Translations under genes and position numbers: made by a program
In this document: positions 43,002-52,272 of the stretch, piece by piece
Layout: every line of letters starts with the position of its first letter
Numbering within the stretch: the first letter of the stretch is position 1
The notes under the pieces: generated by a model
Databases searched by the model: none
The model's input: only the letters and a program-made list of their open reading frames with translations
Told to the model about the DNA's origin: nothing
From: Nodosilinea sp. E11
GTDB taxonomy: Bacteria > Cyanobacteriota > Cyanobacteriia > Phormidesmidales > Phormidesmidaceae
Length of the DNA stretch: 64,000 nt
Reading direction: 5' to 3'
Assembly: GCF_032813545.1 (NCBI RefSeq)
Contig: NZ_CP136520.1
Coordinates: 428,001-492,000 of the forward strand

Positions 43002-46000
43002 ATGTTGATTATGGCAAATTCCGATAGTCTGCAAGGGACGACCAATTACCCTGGCATCATTCTCATTGTCAATCGGGTTAATGGCGAAGGCGAACACTAC
43101 GAATCGCTCTTGCAGTTAGCGGGGATGACCGCTGGGGTGGTGAGCGAGTCTTACGATGGCCCCATCCTAGAGCATTGTCAGACTCAAGTAGTAGAGGGCA
43201 TTTTAGTCGAGTGCTATGCCCCCGATCGCCGAGGTCTGGAGTTGATTCGCCACATCAACACCCAGCTGGGCGACCAGTGCCCACCCCTGATTGCCATCGA
43301 CAGCAACGACGCCTACCTAGCCATGGCGGCCATCAAGGCGGGAGCGACCGATTATCTCGTCAGAGGCCAGTTTACGGCTGACCAACTCCGGCAGGCGCTG
43401 CGACCGGCACCGGAGGCGGCTGATCAACCGAGCGAGCCCGAGTATTACGAGCAAGAGCACTATAAGCGAGACCGGTTTTTGGCGGTAGGGTCAGATCTAG
43501 AGGCGATCGCAGGCCGCGACGGCTATTTTCACTGGGTAAGCCCTACCTTTGAGCGTATTTTGGGCTGGACACCGGCCGAAATGACGGCTCGTCCCTGGGT
43601 GGAGTTTCTGCACCCCGACGACATACAACTCTCGGTGATTGAGGCAGAACGTCTGCTGGCGGGCCGTGAAGTGTTGGCCTTTGAAAACCGCTATCGCCAC
43701 AAAGACGGCACCTATCGTTGGCTGCTGTGGCGCTGCCAGTGGGACATCGATCAGCAGGTCAGCTATGGCACCGCCGTAGACATTAGCGCGCTCAAACAAT
43801 CGGAAGTCGCCCTCAACGAAAGCCACCACCTTCTAGAAGAGCAATCCCACCGGTTCGAAGCCATGCTGTCAACTATTAGCGACTTTGTTTACCTGTTTGA
43901 CCGCGAGGGCCGCTTTGTTTTTGCCAACCAACCTTTGCTCGACTTGTGGGGCCTCACCCTAGCCGATGTCGTCGGCAAGAACTTCTACGACCTCCATTAC
44001 CCCGAGATGCTAGCGGCCAAACATCAGGCGGAGATTGAGCGGGTGTTTGCCACCGCTGAGATCGTCAAAGATGAAACAGCCTATACCAGCCCCACGGGCG
44101 TCGGTGGCATTTACGAGTATATTTTTATGCCCCTGATCGAACCAGCGGGGGTCGTTCAGGCCGTGGTAGGTTCGACCCGCAACATTACCGATCGCAAACG
44201 CGATGAAGCGGCGCTGCAAGCCAGTGAAGAACGGTTTCGGCTGACGGCTAACACCGTGCCAGAAATCATTTGGATTACCGACCACCGTGGGCAGGTTGAG
44301 TTTGTCAATCAGCAGTGGAGTGCCTACACGGGCGCGGCCTACGAACCAACCACCGCAGTGGAAGCTCTAGTCAGTTTTGTGCATCCTGACGATGTGCCCC
44401 TGACCCTGGACGCCTTCAATCAAGCACTTCAGACCGGGGAGTTGTTTCGGGTTGAACACCGGCTGCGATCGGCGGCGGGCTTCTATCGCTGGTTTTTGGT
44501 GCAGGCCGAGCCCTATCGCGATCCCCAGGGAGGCGAAATTCGGCGATGGTTTGGCACTTTAGTCGATATTCACGATCTGAAGCTAGCCGAGGCGGCCCTA
44601 CGCACGTCAGAAGCTAAATATCGATCGCTGTTCAACTCTATGGACGAAGGTTTTTGTATTTTGGAAGTCATCTTTGATGAGCAGCAACAGGCGATCGACT
44701 ATCGCTATGTCGAAATTAACCCCGCCTTTGAGCACCAGACTGGGTTGAGCAATGCCTTGGGTAAATCTGTTCGCGAGCTGGTGCCCAATATAGAGCCGTT
44801 TTGGTTTGACACCTACGGTCAGGTAGCCCTCACAGGAGAACCCACCCGGTTTGAAGATTATGCCGAGTCGATGGGGCGGTGGTTTGACGTCAATGCCTTC
44901 CGCATTGGCAAGCCCTACGAGCGGCGGGTCGCCGTTCTCTTCAACGATATTACTGAGACCAAGCAGACCGCTGAGCAGCTGCATCGCTCTGCCCAACTCG
45001 ATGCCTTTCGCGTCACCCTATTCGATGCCCTACGAGTGCTGAGCGACCCCATTAGCGTGCAGGCGACGGCTTGTCGACTGTTGGGAGAAGCGTTGAACGC
45101 CAGTCAAGTCTATTACTACGAGTACAACGAAGACGCTGGCTCAGGCATTGTGCAAGATACCTATCAACAAGCCGGTGAAAATTCCCTGGTGGGGGCATAC
45201 CAGTTTGCAGATTTCCCCGCTACCCATACGTTGCTCAACACCGGCCAGCTGCTGGTTTTGCCTGACATTGCCAATGCAGCAGTCTTGCCTTCTCAGGAGC
45301 GCGCCCGGCTCCACCAGTTGGGGTTGGCCGCCCTGGCCAGTGTGCCCCTGGTCAAGCGCCGCCGCCTGGTGGCGGTCTTCAATGTTGGGCAGTCGTCACC
45401 CCGCGATTGGACTCCTTTAGAAATTGCCTTCATTCAAGAGACGGCAGAACGCACCTGGGCCGCCGTGGCGCGGGCACGGGCTGAGACGCGCTTGAGCAAC
45501 AGCGAAGCCCAGTTTCGGCTACTGGTCACCACCAGTTCCGATACGCTGTACAAGATGAGTGCCGACTGGAGCAAGCGATGCACCCTCGACGGTCAAGATT
45601 TTTTGGCCGTCCCTGACCAGTCCCAGCGAACCTGGCTGGAGCAGTGGGTTCCTGCTGATGACCAGCCCCAGGTGATGGCGGCCATTGACCACGCGATTCG
45701 CGCTAAATGCTCCTTTGAGTTAGAACACCGGATCAAGCGGACAGATGGCACCGTGGGGTGGACGCTGTCGCGGGCTGTGCCGCTGCTAAATGAGTACAAC
45801 GAGATTGTGGAATGGTTTGGGGCGGCAAGCGATGTCACCGAGCGCAAACAGTTGCTAGAACGCGAACAGGCCGCTCGGCAACAGGCAGAGCGGGCCAATC
45901 GCACTAAGGATGAGTTTTTGGCGATTCTGTCCCACGAGTTGCGATCGCCCCTCAACCCAATTTTAGGCTGGGCTAAGCTGCTCCAGACTAAAACCCTCGA

Positions 46001-47000
46001 CGAGGCCAAAACCAATCGGGCCTTGGCTACTATCGAGCGCAATGCCAAACTTCAGGCAGAGTTGATCGACGACCTGTTAGATGTGGCCAAAATTCTGCGA
46101 GGGAAGCTCGAAATCAGCGATCGCTCGATCAATCTTGCCTCGGTGATCGAAGCGGCCATCGACGTGGTAAGAACCGCGATTCAGGCCAAGGCCATTCGGT
46201 TAAAGACTACCCTCAACGAGGACTGTCTGGTGCGGGGCGACAGCGTTCGCCTACAGCAGATCATTTGGAATTTGCTGTCGAATGCGGTCAAGTTCACCCC
46301 CCAGGGGGGACAGATCGACATTCAGCTAGAACCGGTCGACTACTGTGCCCAGATCACCATTACCGATACCGGCAAAGGTATCAGTCCAGGGTTTTTGCCG
46401 CAGCTATTTGACTCCTTTCGCCAGGAAGATGTGTCGATTACTCGCCAGTACGGCGGTCTGGGCCTGGGCCTCTCGATTGTTAAATATCTGGTCGAAGCCC
46501 ACGGCGGCAACATTGTTGCCAGCAGCCCAGGCGAGGGGCTCGGGGCCACCTTTACCCTCCAGCTACCGCTAATGGAAGACTCTGCCCAGGGACCGCTAGT
46601 GGCCCCGAATGCTCCTAGGACCATTGATCTGAGCGGCATTAAGGTGCTCACCGTTGACGACAGCCCCGACACCCGCGACTTGCTCGTCACCCTGCTCGAA
46701 CAGTATGGCGCGGAGGTCAGAGCCGAGGCCGGGGCCTCGGCGGCCTTACCCCAGCTCACCCGCTGGAGGCCCGATGTGCTGGTGTGTGATATTGGCATGC
46801 CCGATATGGATGGCTATACGCTGATCCAGCAGATTCGCCGCTTGCCCACGGAGCAAGGGGGACAAATACCGGCGATCGCCGTCACCGCCTATGCCCGAGC
46901 AGACGATCAGCAACGCGCCCTAGACTATGGCTTTCAAAAGCATCTCTCCAAGCCGATTGAACCCGATCAGCTGCTCAGGGCTGTGGCTGACCTAGCCTGA
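43002..47000 (+). CDS. Multi-PAS/GAF hybrid histidine kinase with degenerate N-terminal receiver
   Basis: A 1332-residue cytoplasmic sensor kinase. Residues ~18-135 resemble a receiver but the phosphoacceptor position holds Glu70 (GILVECYAPD) and the acidic pocket is missing (LIVNRV), so it is probably inactive as a phosphoacceptor. Four or five PAS domains (~165-270, 285-400, 405-525, 535-655, 835-950) and one GAF (~665-825) follow. HisKA has His978 in ILSHELRSP; HATPase_c covers ~1090-1200 (NLLSNAVKF, DTGKGI, GLGLGLSIVK). A full receiver ends the protein (CDIGMPDMDGY). Signals are unknown. Start at 43002; an in-frame ATG at 43011 is possible. Confidence 0.93.
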   Translation: MLIMANSDSLQGTTNYPGIILIVNRVNGEGEHYESLLQLAGMTAGVVSESYDGPILEHCQTQVVEGILVECYAPDRRGLELIRHINTQLGDQCPPLIAIDSNDAYLAMAAIKAGATDYLVRGQFTADQLRQALRPAPEAADQPSEPEYYEQEHYKRDRFLAVGSDLEAIAGRDGYFHWVSPTFERILGWTPAEMTARPWVEFLHPDDIQLSVIEAERLLAGREVLAFENRYRHKDGTYRWLLWRCQWDIDQQVSYGTAVDISALKQSEVALNESHHLLEEQSHRFEAMLSTISDFVYLFDREGRFVFANQPLLDLWGLTLADVVGKNFYDLHYPEMLAAKHQAEIERVFATAEIVKDETAYTSPTGVGGIYEYIFMPLIEPAGVVQAVVGSTRNITDRKRDEAALQASEERFRLTANTVPEIIWITDHRGQVEFVNQQWSAYTGAAYEPTTAVEALVSFVHPDDVPLTLDAFNQALQTGELFRVEHRLRSAAGFYRWFLVQAEPYRDPQGGEIRRWFGTLVDIHDLKLAEAALRTSEAKYRSLFNSMDEGFCILEVIFDEQQQAIDYRYVEINPAFEHQTGLSNALGKSVRELVPNIEPFWFDTYGQVALTGEPTRFEDYAESMGRWFDVNAFRIGKPYERRVAVLFNDITETKQTAEQLHRSAQLDAFRVTLFDALRVLSDPISVQATACRLLGEALNASQVYYYEYNEDAGSGIVQDTYQQAGENSLVGAYQFADFPATHTLLNTGQLLVLPDIANAAVLPSQERARLHQLGLAALASVPLVKRRRLVAVFNVGQSSPRDWTPLEIAFIQETAERTWAAVARARAETRLSNSEAQFRLLVTTSSDTLYKMSADWSKRCTLDGQDFLAVPDQSQRTWLEQWVPADDQPQVMAAIDHAIRAKCSFELEHRIKRTDGTVGWTLSRAVPLLNEYNEIVEWFGAASDVTERKQLLEREQAARQQAERANRTKDEFLAILSHELRSPLNPILGWAKLLQTKTLDEAKTNRALATIERNAKLQAELIDDLLDVAKILRGKLEISDRSINLASVIEAAIDVVRTAIQAKAIRLKTTLNEDCLVRGDSVRLQQIIWNLLSNAVKFTPQGGQIDIQLEPVDYCAQITITDTGKGISPGFLPQLFDSFRQEDVSITRQYGGLGLGLSIVKYLVEAHGGNIVASSPGEGLGATFTLQLPLMEDSAQGPLVAPNAPRTIDLSGIKVLTVDDSPDTRDLLVTLLEQYGAEVRAEAGASAALPQLTRWRPDVLVCDIGMPDMDGYTLIQQIRRLPTEQGGQIPAIAVTAYARADDQQRALDYGFQKHLSKPIEPDQLLRAVADLA

Positions 47001-47011
47001 ATTACATTAGA

Positions 47012-47115
47012 TATAACCATAGTCACTTGGGTTAGGACATCCAGATACCTTAGAAACGTTCGAATGTTCAAACGTTTTTAGGGAAAATGTCTTAACCAGA
47101 CTGGCTACAGCTATA
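47012..47115. repeat. Family A hairpin element, copy 5 (inverse)
   Basis: 104 bp from TATAACCATAG to CTACAGCTATA; core GAAACGTTCGAATGTTCAAA. It directly follows the hybrid kinase stop (11 bp). Confidence 0.85.
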
Positions 47116-47199
47116 CCCCTGGTTCAGCCAGTCGCACAGCGGTGCACCCCTACAGATTGGCCTTTTGGGTATCGGGGGTATGGAATTCGCATTCGGTAT
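47116..47199. repeat. Family B repeat, copy 5 (degraded)
   Basis: Shares GATTGGCCTTTTGGG and ends GAATTCGCATTCGGTAT with the reverse-oriented copy at 11961-12043. It abuts the family A element. Confidence 0.65.
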
Positions 47200-47206
47200 A
47201 GTGCCG

Positions 47207-48436
47207 TTAGCGGGCGTTACTGTTTTCAACATGGTGCTCATACCAATTCAGCAACGGGGTTGAGCTAATACCGTGCAGCGTGACCGAAATGGCCACGGTT
47301 ATAAAGGTAACCCAGGCGATCAGTTCTCCCGTCTCGCCCTCAAGCCCCTGCCCCAGGGCATAGGTTAAGTAGTAGAGCGACCCCACACCGCGAATGCCAA
47401 ACCAGCCAAAGAACCACCGGGTGGAGGGGTGGAGCGACGACCCCAGGGTGCTCACCCAGGCTCCCAGCGGACGAATTACAAACAGCAGTGAACCGGCAAT
47501 CAGCAACGCTGGAGCCGCGAACCGCAGGATGGGCTCAATGCGCAGCAGCGACCCTAGCAGTAAGATAGTGCCGACTTCGGTCAGTTTTTCGAGTCGCTCC
47601 ATAAACCGCAGCCGGGAGGCTGATTGCTCTGGGCTAAGACCCTGGCGATACATCACCACCCCGGCAACAAACACCGCTAAAAACCCGTAGCCGTGCGCTA
47701 GCTCAGCCAGAGCATAGCTGATCAAAATGGTGCTGAGGCCGACAAAGTCTTCCATGAGCTCGTCAACGGTGTGGTGTTTGGCAAAATGCTGCTCTAGCCA
47801 GCAAATGCCTCGGGCTACACCAATGCCCACCACCAAACCAGCCGCGATCGCCCAGATCAGATCGACGGCCACCCATTGCCCAAACCAGCTTTGCCAGTTG
47901 TCGTTTTCTATCCAGTGCAGCCCAAAGTAGACAAACGGAAAAGCCAGGGCATCGTTGAGGCCACCCTCGGAGGTAAGTCCAAAGCGCAATTCGTTGTAGT
48001 CTTGGGGGTCGTCGAGCTGCACTTCAGAGGCTAAAACCGGGTCGGTGGGGGCCAAAATTGCCCCTAGCAAAATGCTGGCTCCCCAGTCTAGAGCTAAGAA
48101 GAAATGGCCGATGGCCGCGATCGCAAAAATGGAAATCGGCATCAAAAAGCCAATCAATCGAATGGTAGAGTTCCAGGCTAAGGCATTGAGCGGGCGGTTC
48201 ATTTTAAGGCCACAGCTAAACAGAGAAACTAAGACCACAAACTCTGTCAAGCGTTCTAAAAGCTCAGTATCGGGCCGCACCTGCACCAGATTAAAACCGT
48301 AGGGGCTGAGCAAAACCCCCACAATCAAATAAATCAAGGCGTAGGATAGGGGCAACTTTTCGATCCACCCAGATCCCAGAGTTACCGCCAGTAGCAATAT
48401 GCCAATTACCAGCAGATCGAGAATATAAATATCCAC
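47207..48436 (-). CDS. Cation:proton antiporter, CPA1/NhaP type
   Basis: A 409-residue membrane protein with ~12 helices. APTDPVLASEVQLDDP (conserved Asp pair region) and LTSEGGLNDALAFPFVY (family signature with Asn-Asp) are typical of CPA1 Na+(K+)/H+ exchangers. The C-terminal hydrophilic tail is very short. The start is GTG at 48436 (reverse strand). Likely role: Na+/H+ or K+/H+ exchange and pH or salt homeostasis. No neighbour forms an operon with it. Confidence 0.9.
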   Translation of the reverse strand: MDIYILDLLVIGILLLAVTLGSGWIEKLPLSYALIYLIVGVLLSPYGFNLVQVRPDTELLERLTEFVVLVSLFSCGLKMNRPLNALAWNSTIRLIGFLMPISIFAIAAIGHFFLALDWGASILLGAILAPTDPVLASEVQLDDPQDYNELRFGLTSEGGLNDALAFPFVYFGLHWIENDNWQSWFGQWVAVDLIWAIAAGLVVGIGVARGICWLEQHFAKHHTVDELMEDFVGLSTILISYALAELAHGYGFLAVFVAGVVMYRQGLSPEQSASRLRFMERLEKLTEVGTILLLGSLLRIEPILRFAAPALLIAGSLLFVIRPLGAWVSTLGSSLHPSTRWFFGWFGIRGVGSLYYLTYALGQGLEGETGELIAWVTFITVAISVTLHGISSTPLLNWYEHHVENSNAR

Positions 48437-48539
48437 AGGTGTTGAGTACCCAATTAATTTAAGTGCAAAAACCCCGATTTAAGTGCAGCCCGACGGGGTG
48501 AGAGGCAAGACTATAAGTGCTCAACATGGGCTTGGTCTA

Positions 48540-48644
48540 ATACTGAATCCTGAATGAATACCCCCGATTTGTAGGGACGTAGCATGCTACGCCCCTACGA
48601 GGTTCCTGACTATGAACCGGGGTTTACCAAATCGGATTTGGTAT
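48540..48644. repeat. Family B repeat, copy 6
   Basis: About 105 bp: ends ATACTGAATCC and GGATTTGGTAT, centre GTAGGGACGTAGCATGCTACGCCCCTAC. This is the clearest terminal inverted repeat pair of the family. Confidence 0.8.
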
Positions 48645-48879
48645 AAGACCCATAAATCTTCGTTTCTTCACTCTAAAAGCTAGCCTTAGGGCTTAACAGC
48701 CACTTCCGGTAGATCTTTGCCCAGCCGCCGTAAATCGCAAGGTGATTTACGGCGGCGACCTCAGTGCGATCGCCGCTGGGGGACGGTCTACCGGCAGGGT
48801 AAGCCCTCAGCCCATCGGGCAGGCCCATATGTCATGATTGATCGTCTGTGCCCCTTGAGCCCTGGCCTCACCCTACCCT

Positions 48880-50481
48880 ATGCTGCGCCTTAGCCAAATC
48901 AAACTGCCCCTCGACCACCCTGAAGCTGCCCTAGAAAAGGCAATTCTTAAAAAGCTGCATCTAGCAGCGGCAGACCTGAGCGGCTTCACTATCGTTAAGC
49001 GCAGCTACGATGCCCGCAAAAAAGGCAACATCACCCTGGTCTACATTGTGGATGTAGACACGCCCAAGGAAAAAGCCCTGCTCAAGCGGTTTAGGCAAGA
49101 CGCCACCGTGGTGCCCACGCCCGATACAACCTACCGCCCGGTGGCCCACGCTCCCGAAGGGTTTGAGCACCGCCCGATTGTGATTGGCATGGGGCCTTGC
49201 GGCATGTTTGCGGGGTTGATGCTAGCGCAAATGGGGTTTAGGCCGATTATTCTAGAGCGAGGTAAGTCGGTGCGCGATCGCAGCGTTGACACCTTTGGCT
49301 TTTGGCTGAAGAAAACTCTCAACCCCGAGTCAAACGCGCAGTTTGGCGAAGGTGGCGCGGGCACCTTCTCCGACGGCAAGCTCTACAGCCAGGTGAGCGA
49401 CCCTCAGCACTATGGCCACAAGGTGCTCACCGAGTTGGTGAATGCTGGGGCCAACCCCGAAATTCTCTATATCAATAAGCCCCACATTGGCACCTACCGC
49501 CTGGTCAAAATCGTGCAGACCATGCGCGCGAATATCGAAGCCTTGGGCGGCGAGATCCGCTTTCAAACGCGGGTGGTCGATCTGGACATCGACCAGGGCC
49601 AGGTGCGCGGCGTGCGGCTAGAGAATGGCGACTACCTGGCCAGCGACCATGTGGTGCTGGCGGTGGGCCACAGCGCCCGCGACACGTTTCAGATGCTGCA
49701 CGAGCGAGGGGTCTACCTTGAGGCCAAGCCCTTTTCCATCGGCTTTCGGGTCGAGCATCCCCAATCGCTGATCGATCGCTGCCGTCTGGGTGACCAGGCC
49801 GGGCACCCCCGACTGGGGGCCGCCGACTATAAGCTGGTGCACCACTGCGAAAATGGGCGATCGGTCTATAGCTTCTGCATGTGCCCCGGCGGCAAGGTGG
49901 TGGCGGCAGCCTCCGAGCCAGGGCGGCTAGTGACCAACGGTATGAGCGAATACGCCCGCGATGAATCCAACGCCAATAGTGCGATCGTGGTTGGCATTAC
50001 CCCTGAAGACTACCCACCGGGGCCGTTAGGGGGCATTGCCCTCCAGCGGCAGATCGAAGAACGGGCCTTTGCCCTGGGGGGCGGCACTTACGAGGCACCG
50101 GGGCAGTTAGTGGGCGACTTTTTGGCGAACCGTCCGTCTACCGCCTTTGGCCAGGTGACGCCCTCCTACAAGCCGGGGGTAAAGCTGGGGGATTTGAGCG
50201 CGAGTTTGCCCGACTATGCGATCGCCGCTCTACGCGAAGCCATTCCCGCCTTTGATCACAAAATTCGTGGATTTGCGATGGCCGACGCGGTGCTCACCGG
50301 CATCGAAACCCGCACCTCGTCGCCCATTCGCATCAAGCGCAACGACCGCTTTGAGAGCCTCAATACCGCTGGGCTCTACCCGGCGGGCGAGGGGGCAGGC
50401 TATGCGGGGGGCATTTTGTCGGCGGGCATCGACGGCATTCGGGTGGCGGAGGCCGTCGCCCTGAGCTTAGTTAACGGGTGA
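48880..50481 (+). CDS. FAD-dependent oxidoreductase (COG2509 type)
   Basis: A 533-residue protein with an N-terminal ~95-residue ferredoxin-like domain (LRLSQIKLPLDHP, VYIVDVDTPKEKALL) and a FAD-binding Rossmann fold (VIGMGPCGMFAGLMLAQMGFRPIILERG, with GxGPxG and terminal Glu). FGEGGAGTFSDGKLYSQ and AGEGAGYAGGILSAGIDGIRVAEA are the hallmarks of the uncharacterised COG2509 flavoproteins. Reaction unknown; it is not a reductase with a recognisable NAD site. Start ATG at 48880. Confidence 0.9.
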   Translation: MLRLSQIKLPLDHPEAALEKAILKKLHLAAADLSGFTIVKRSYDARKKGNITLVYIVDVDTPKEKALLKRFRQDATVVPTPDTTYRPVAHAPEGFEHRPIVIGMGPCGMFAGLMLAQMGFRPIILERGKSVRDRSVDTFGFWLKKTLNPESNAQFGEGGAGTFSDGKLYSQVSDPQHYGHKVLTELVNAGANPEILYINKPHIGTYRLVKIVQTMRANIEALGGEIRFQTRVVDLDIDQGQVRGVRLENGDYLASDHVVLAVGHSARDTFQMLHERGVYLEAKPFSIGFRVEHPQSLIDRCRLGDQAGHPRLGAADYKLVHHCENGRSVYSFCMCPGGKVVAAASEPGRLVTNGMSEYARDESNANSAIVVGITPEDYPPGPLGGIALQRQIEERAFALGGGTYEAPGQLVGDFLANRPSTAFGQVTPSYKPGVKLGDLSASLPDYAIAALREAIPAFDHKIRGFAMADAVLTGIETRTSSPIRIKRNDRFESLNTAGLYPAGEGAGYAGGILSAGIDGIRVAEAVALSLVNG

Positions 50482-50503
50482 GGTGGGCATCGAGAGGCGG
50501 CAC

Positions 50504-50752
50504 TTAGGTTCTGGGGGTAGAACGCCGTGAGGGAGGCTTGCGGCGAGAGGGGCGGTGCTCAGGCTCTAGCGTATCGGGGTGCTGAGCCTCTAGCAAAAAG
50601 ACCCGCCGCCCATCGGTGATGCGGTAGAGGGTGGTGCAGGTGCAGGTGTGCCCCTCAGCCCTCAGTTCGGTAGCCCGTTCGGTGCAGGCGGCCTCGGCCT
50701 GTTCCACTTCTTCCCAGTCGGTTTCGAGAAATATTTCCTGGATCAAACTCAT
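50504..50752 (-). CDS. Small hypothetical protein
   Basis: An 82-residue protein from the ATG at 50752 (MSLIQEIFLETDWEEVEQ) with a central CTCTTLYRITDGRRVFLLE core and a basic Pro/Arg/Ser-rich tail that may be disordered. The frame extends to 50866, but the start at 50752 begins the compact part; the ATG at 50770 is an alternative. I do not recognise a family. The Cys-Thr-Cys could bind metal. It shares a strand with the 2OG oxygenase just upstream (gap 115 bp). Confidence 0.5.
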   Translation of the reverse strand: MSLIQEIFLETDWEEVEQAEAACTERATELRAEGHTCTCTTLYRITDGRRVFLLEAQHPDTLEPEHRPSRRKPPSRRSTPRT

Positions 50753-50867
50753 AGGTTCGCTCAACGACATCCACTGTACTGATTCTGACCTTAAATGGGT
50801 GCTATGGCCGAGAAATAGGTGGTTTTTGCCCAGCTTAGACCGGCTCCAGCCGCCATTGACCTGCACC

Positions 50868-51476
50868 CTAACGCTTGGGTTTGGCCGAGGCCACCGCCCG
50901 CGACTCGATCAAAAACTCGGGAATATCGTCGAGGGCCGCCGCCTCAAGGGCGTACTGTTCACACACCAGGCTGAGGCGGTTGCCGCCACTGGCCATGGCG
51001 TTGACCGAGTGGGTCAGATCACCCTGAAAGTGCAGCAGCATGCCCGCTTGGGGTTTGATCTGCGCCACTCGCTGCCGCCCTCGCTGCAACACCAGTTCGC
51101 CGCTGTCCAAGTCGGCGGGCACCTGCACGTAGAGCACGCTCACCTGCTGAGGCGGGTCAATGGTTTTGCAGTACGACCTGAGCGATCGATCGATATGGGG
51201 ATCAACCCGTGACCCCTGCTTCAGCAGCAGCGGGTTGAGATAAAAGGCGTTGCAGTCGGGCAGCAACGCCCGGTCGAGGTAGGGCTTAAACAAGGGAAAC
51301 TGGCGATCGACCTCGGCCCGCCCCGCTGGGGTAAACACGACCGAGAACCCTTTGGTACCCACAAAATCACGGTTGAGATTATTGGTGGCAAAGTAGCGGC
51401 AGGCCTGAATTGCCCCCCGCAGGTTGTGCAGGTAGGGTTGGGCAAAGGCGTCGGGCTGGCAGCGGTAGTAGGTCAT
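50868..51476 (-). CDS. 2-oxoglutarate/Fe(II)-dependent oxygenase (prolyl 4-hydroxylase-like)
   Basis: The 202-residue protein has the double-stranded beta-helix metal triad: HxD in RVDPHIDRSL and the distal His in GDLTHSVNAM, with Arg ten residues further (GGNRLSLVCEQ) to bind 2-oxoglutarate. The N-terminal helices (FAQPYLHNLRGAIQACRYF) are usual for this group. Substrate unknown. It begins at ATG 51476, near the 5' side of a DUF411 gene on the same strand. Confidence 0.85.
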   Translation of the reverse strand: MTYYRCQPDAFAQPYLHNLRGAIQACRYFATNNLNRDFVGTKGFSVVFTPAGRAEVDRQFPLFKPYLDRALLPDCNAFYLNPLLLKQGSRVDPHIDRSLRSYCKTIDPPQQVSVLYVQVPADLDSGELVLQRGRQRVAQIKPQAGMLLHFQGDLTHSVNAMASGGNRLSLVCEQYALEAAALDDIPEFLIESRAVASAKPKR

Positions 51477-51555
51477 GGCTGGCGATCGCCAGCGGCGAGC
51501 ATCGAAGTCACAGGTTTTTCGGTCTTATCTGGTTTCGGATCTGAATCTAGATTGC

Positions 51556-52032
51556 TCAGGGATGTTCGGCAAAGGGGGTGGGCGGAGTGTCGGCGGCAAA
51601 GGTAACCACGGTGTAGGGGTCTACCCGGTTGCCCATTTCCATCCCCGGTGCGCCCACGGGCATGCCGGGGGCGGCAATGCCGAGAATGTCGGGGCGCTCC
51701 CGGAGCAAGCGCTGCACGTCTGCCGCTGGCACATGGCCTTCAATCCGGTAGTTCTCTAAGATGGCCGTGTGGCAAGAGGCCAACTCCTCCGGTACACCGT
51801 ACTGGGCTTTGATCACCGCCATGTCGTCGGTGACGATCGACTGCACCTCAAACCCAGCTGCTTCCATGTGCTCGACCCAGTGACCGCAGCAGCGACAGCT
51901 GGGGCTACGGTACACCGTCAGCGCTGACTCTGCCGCTAGGGCCGGGCTGCTTGGCCACAGCAAAAGCGCGATCGCCCCCACCAGCGCCACTGTTAGCAAT
52001 CGAGTCAGCCAGCCACGCCAAGTCCTTACCAC
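51556..52032 (-). CDS. DUF411 secreted metal-binding protein
   Basis: A 158-residue protein with N-terminal signal peptide/anchor (LLTVALVGAIALLLWPSSPALA) and the DUF411 core: VYRSPSCRCCGHWVEHMEAAGF (CxCC metal-binding motif with His), GVPEELASCHTAIL and YRIEGHVPAADVQRLL. DUF411 members are often near copper-resistance genes; here none is seen, and an oxygenase gene lies downstream. GTG start. Periplasmic copper or other metal handling is inferred. Confidence 0.87.
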   Translation of the reverse strand: MVRTWRGWLTRLLTVALVGAIALLLWPSSPALAAESALTVYRSPSCRCCGHWVEHMEAAGFEVQSIVTDDMAVIKAQYGVPEELASCHTAILENYRIEGHVPAADVQRLLRERPDILGIAAPGMPVGAPGMEMGNRVDPYTVVTFAADTPPTPFAEHP

Positions 52033-52272
52033 ATTGCTCTCCCCACCTAAGTCGCCTGAATTAAGGGTCTGAAGAGTACTAGCTTAGCCCATCGCTACGG
52101 TCGTCATCATTGAGCGATCGCAGGCTCAGCGCCAGCTCACCAAAGGGGCCTCACCCGGCCCTGGGGCAAGCCGATCTGCAGGGGAACGCGTGGTGCTGGT
52201 CGTCTCAAGCGACGGTCTCCGCCGGATAACTCCGCGCTATAACAAGGGAGTCTTCATCTCGGCTTTACTTCC

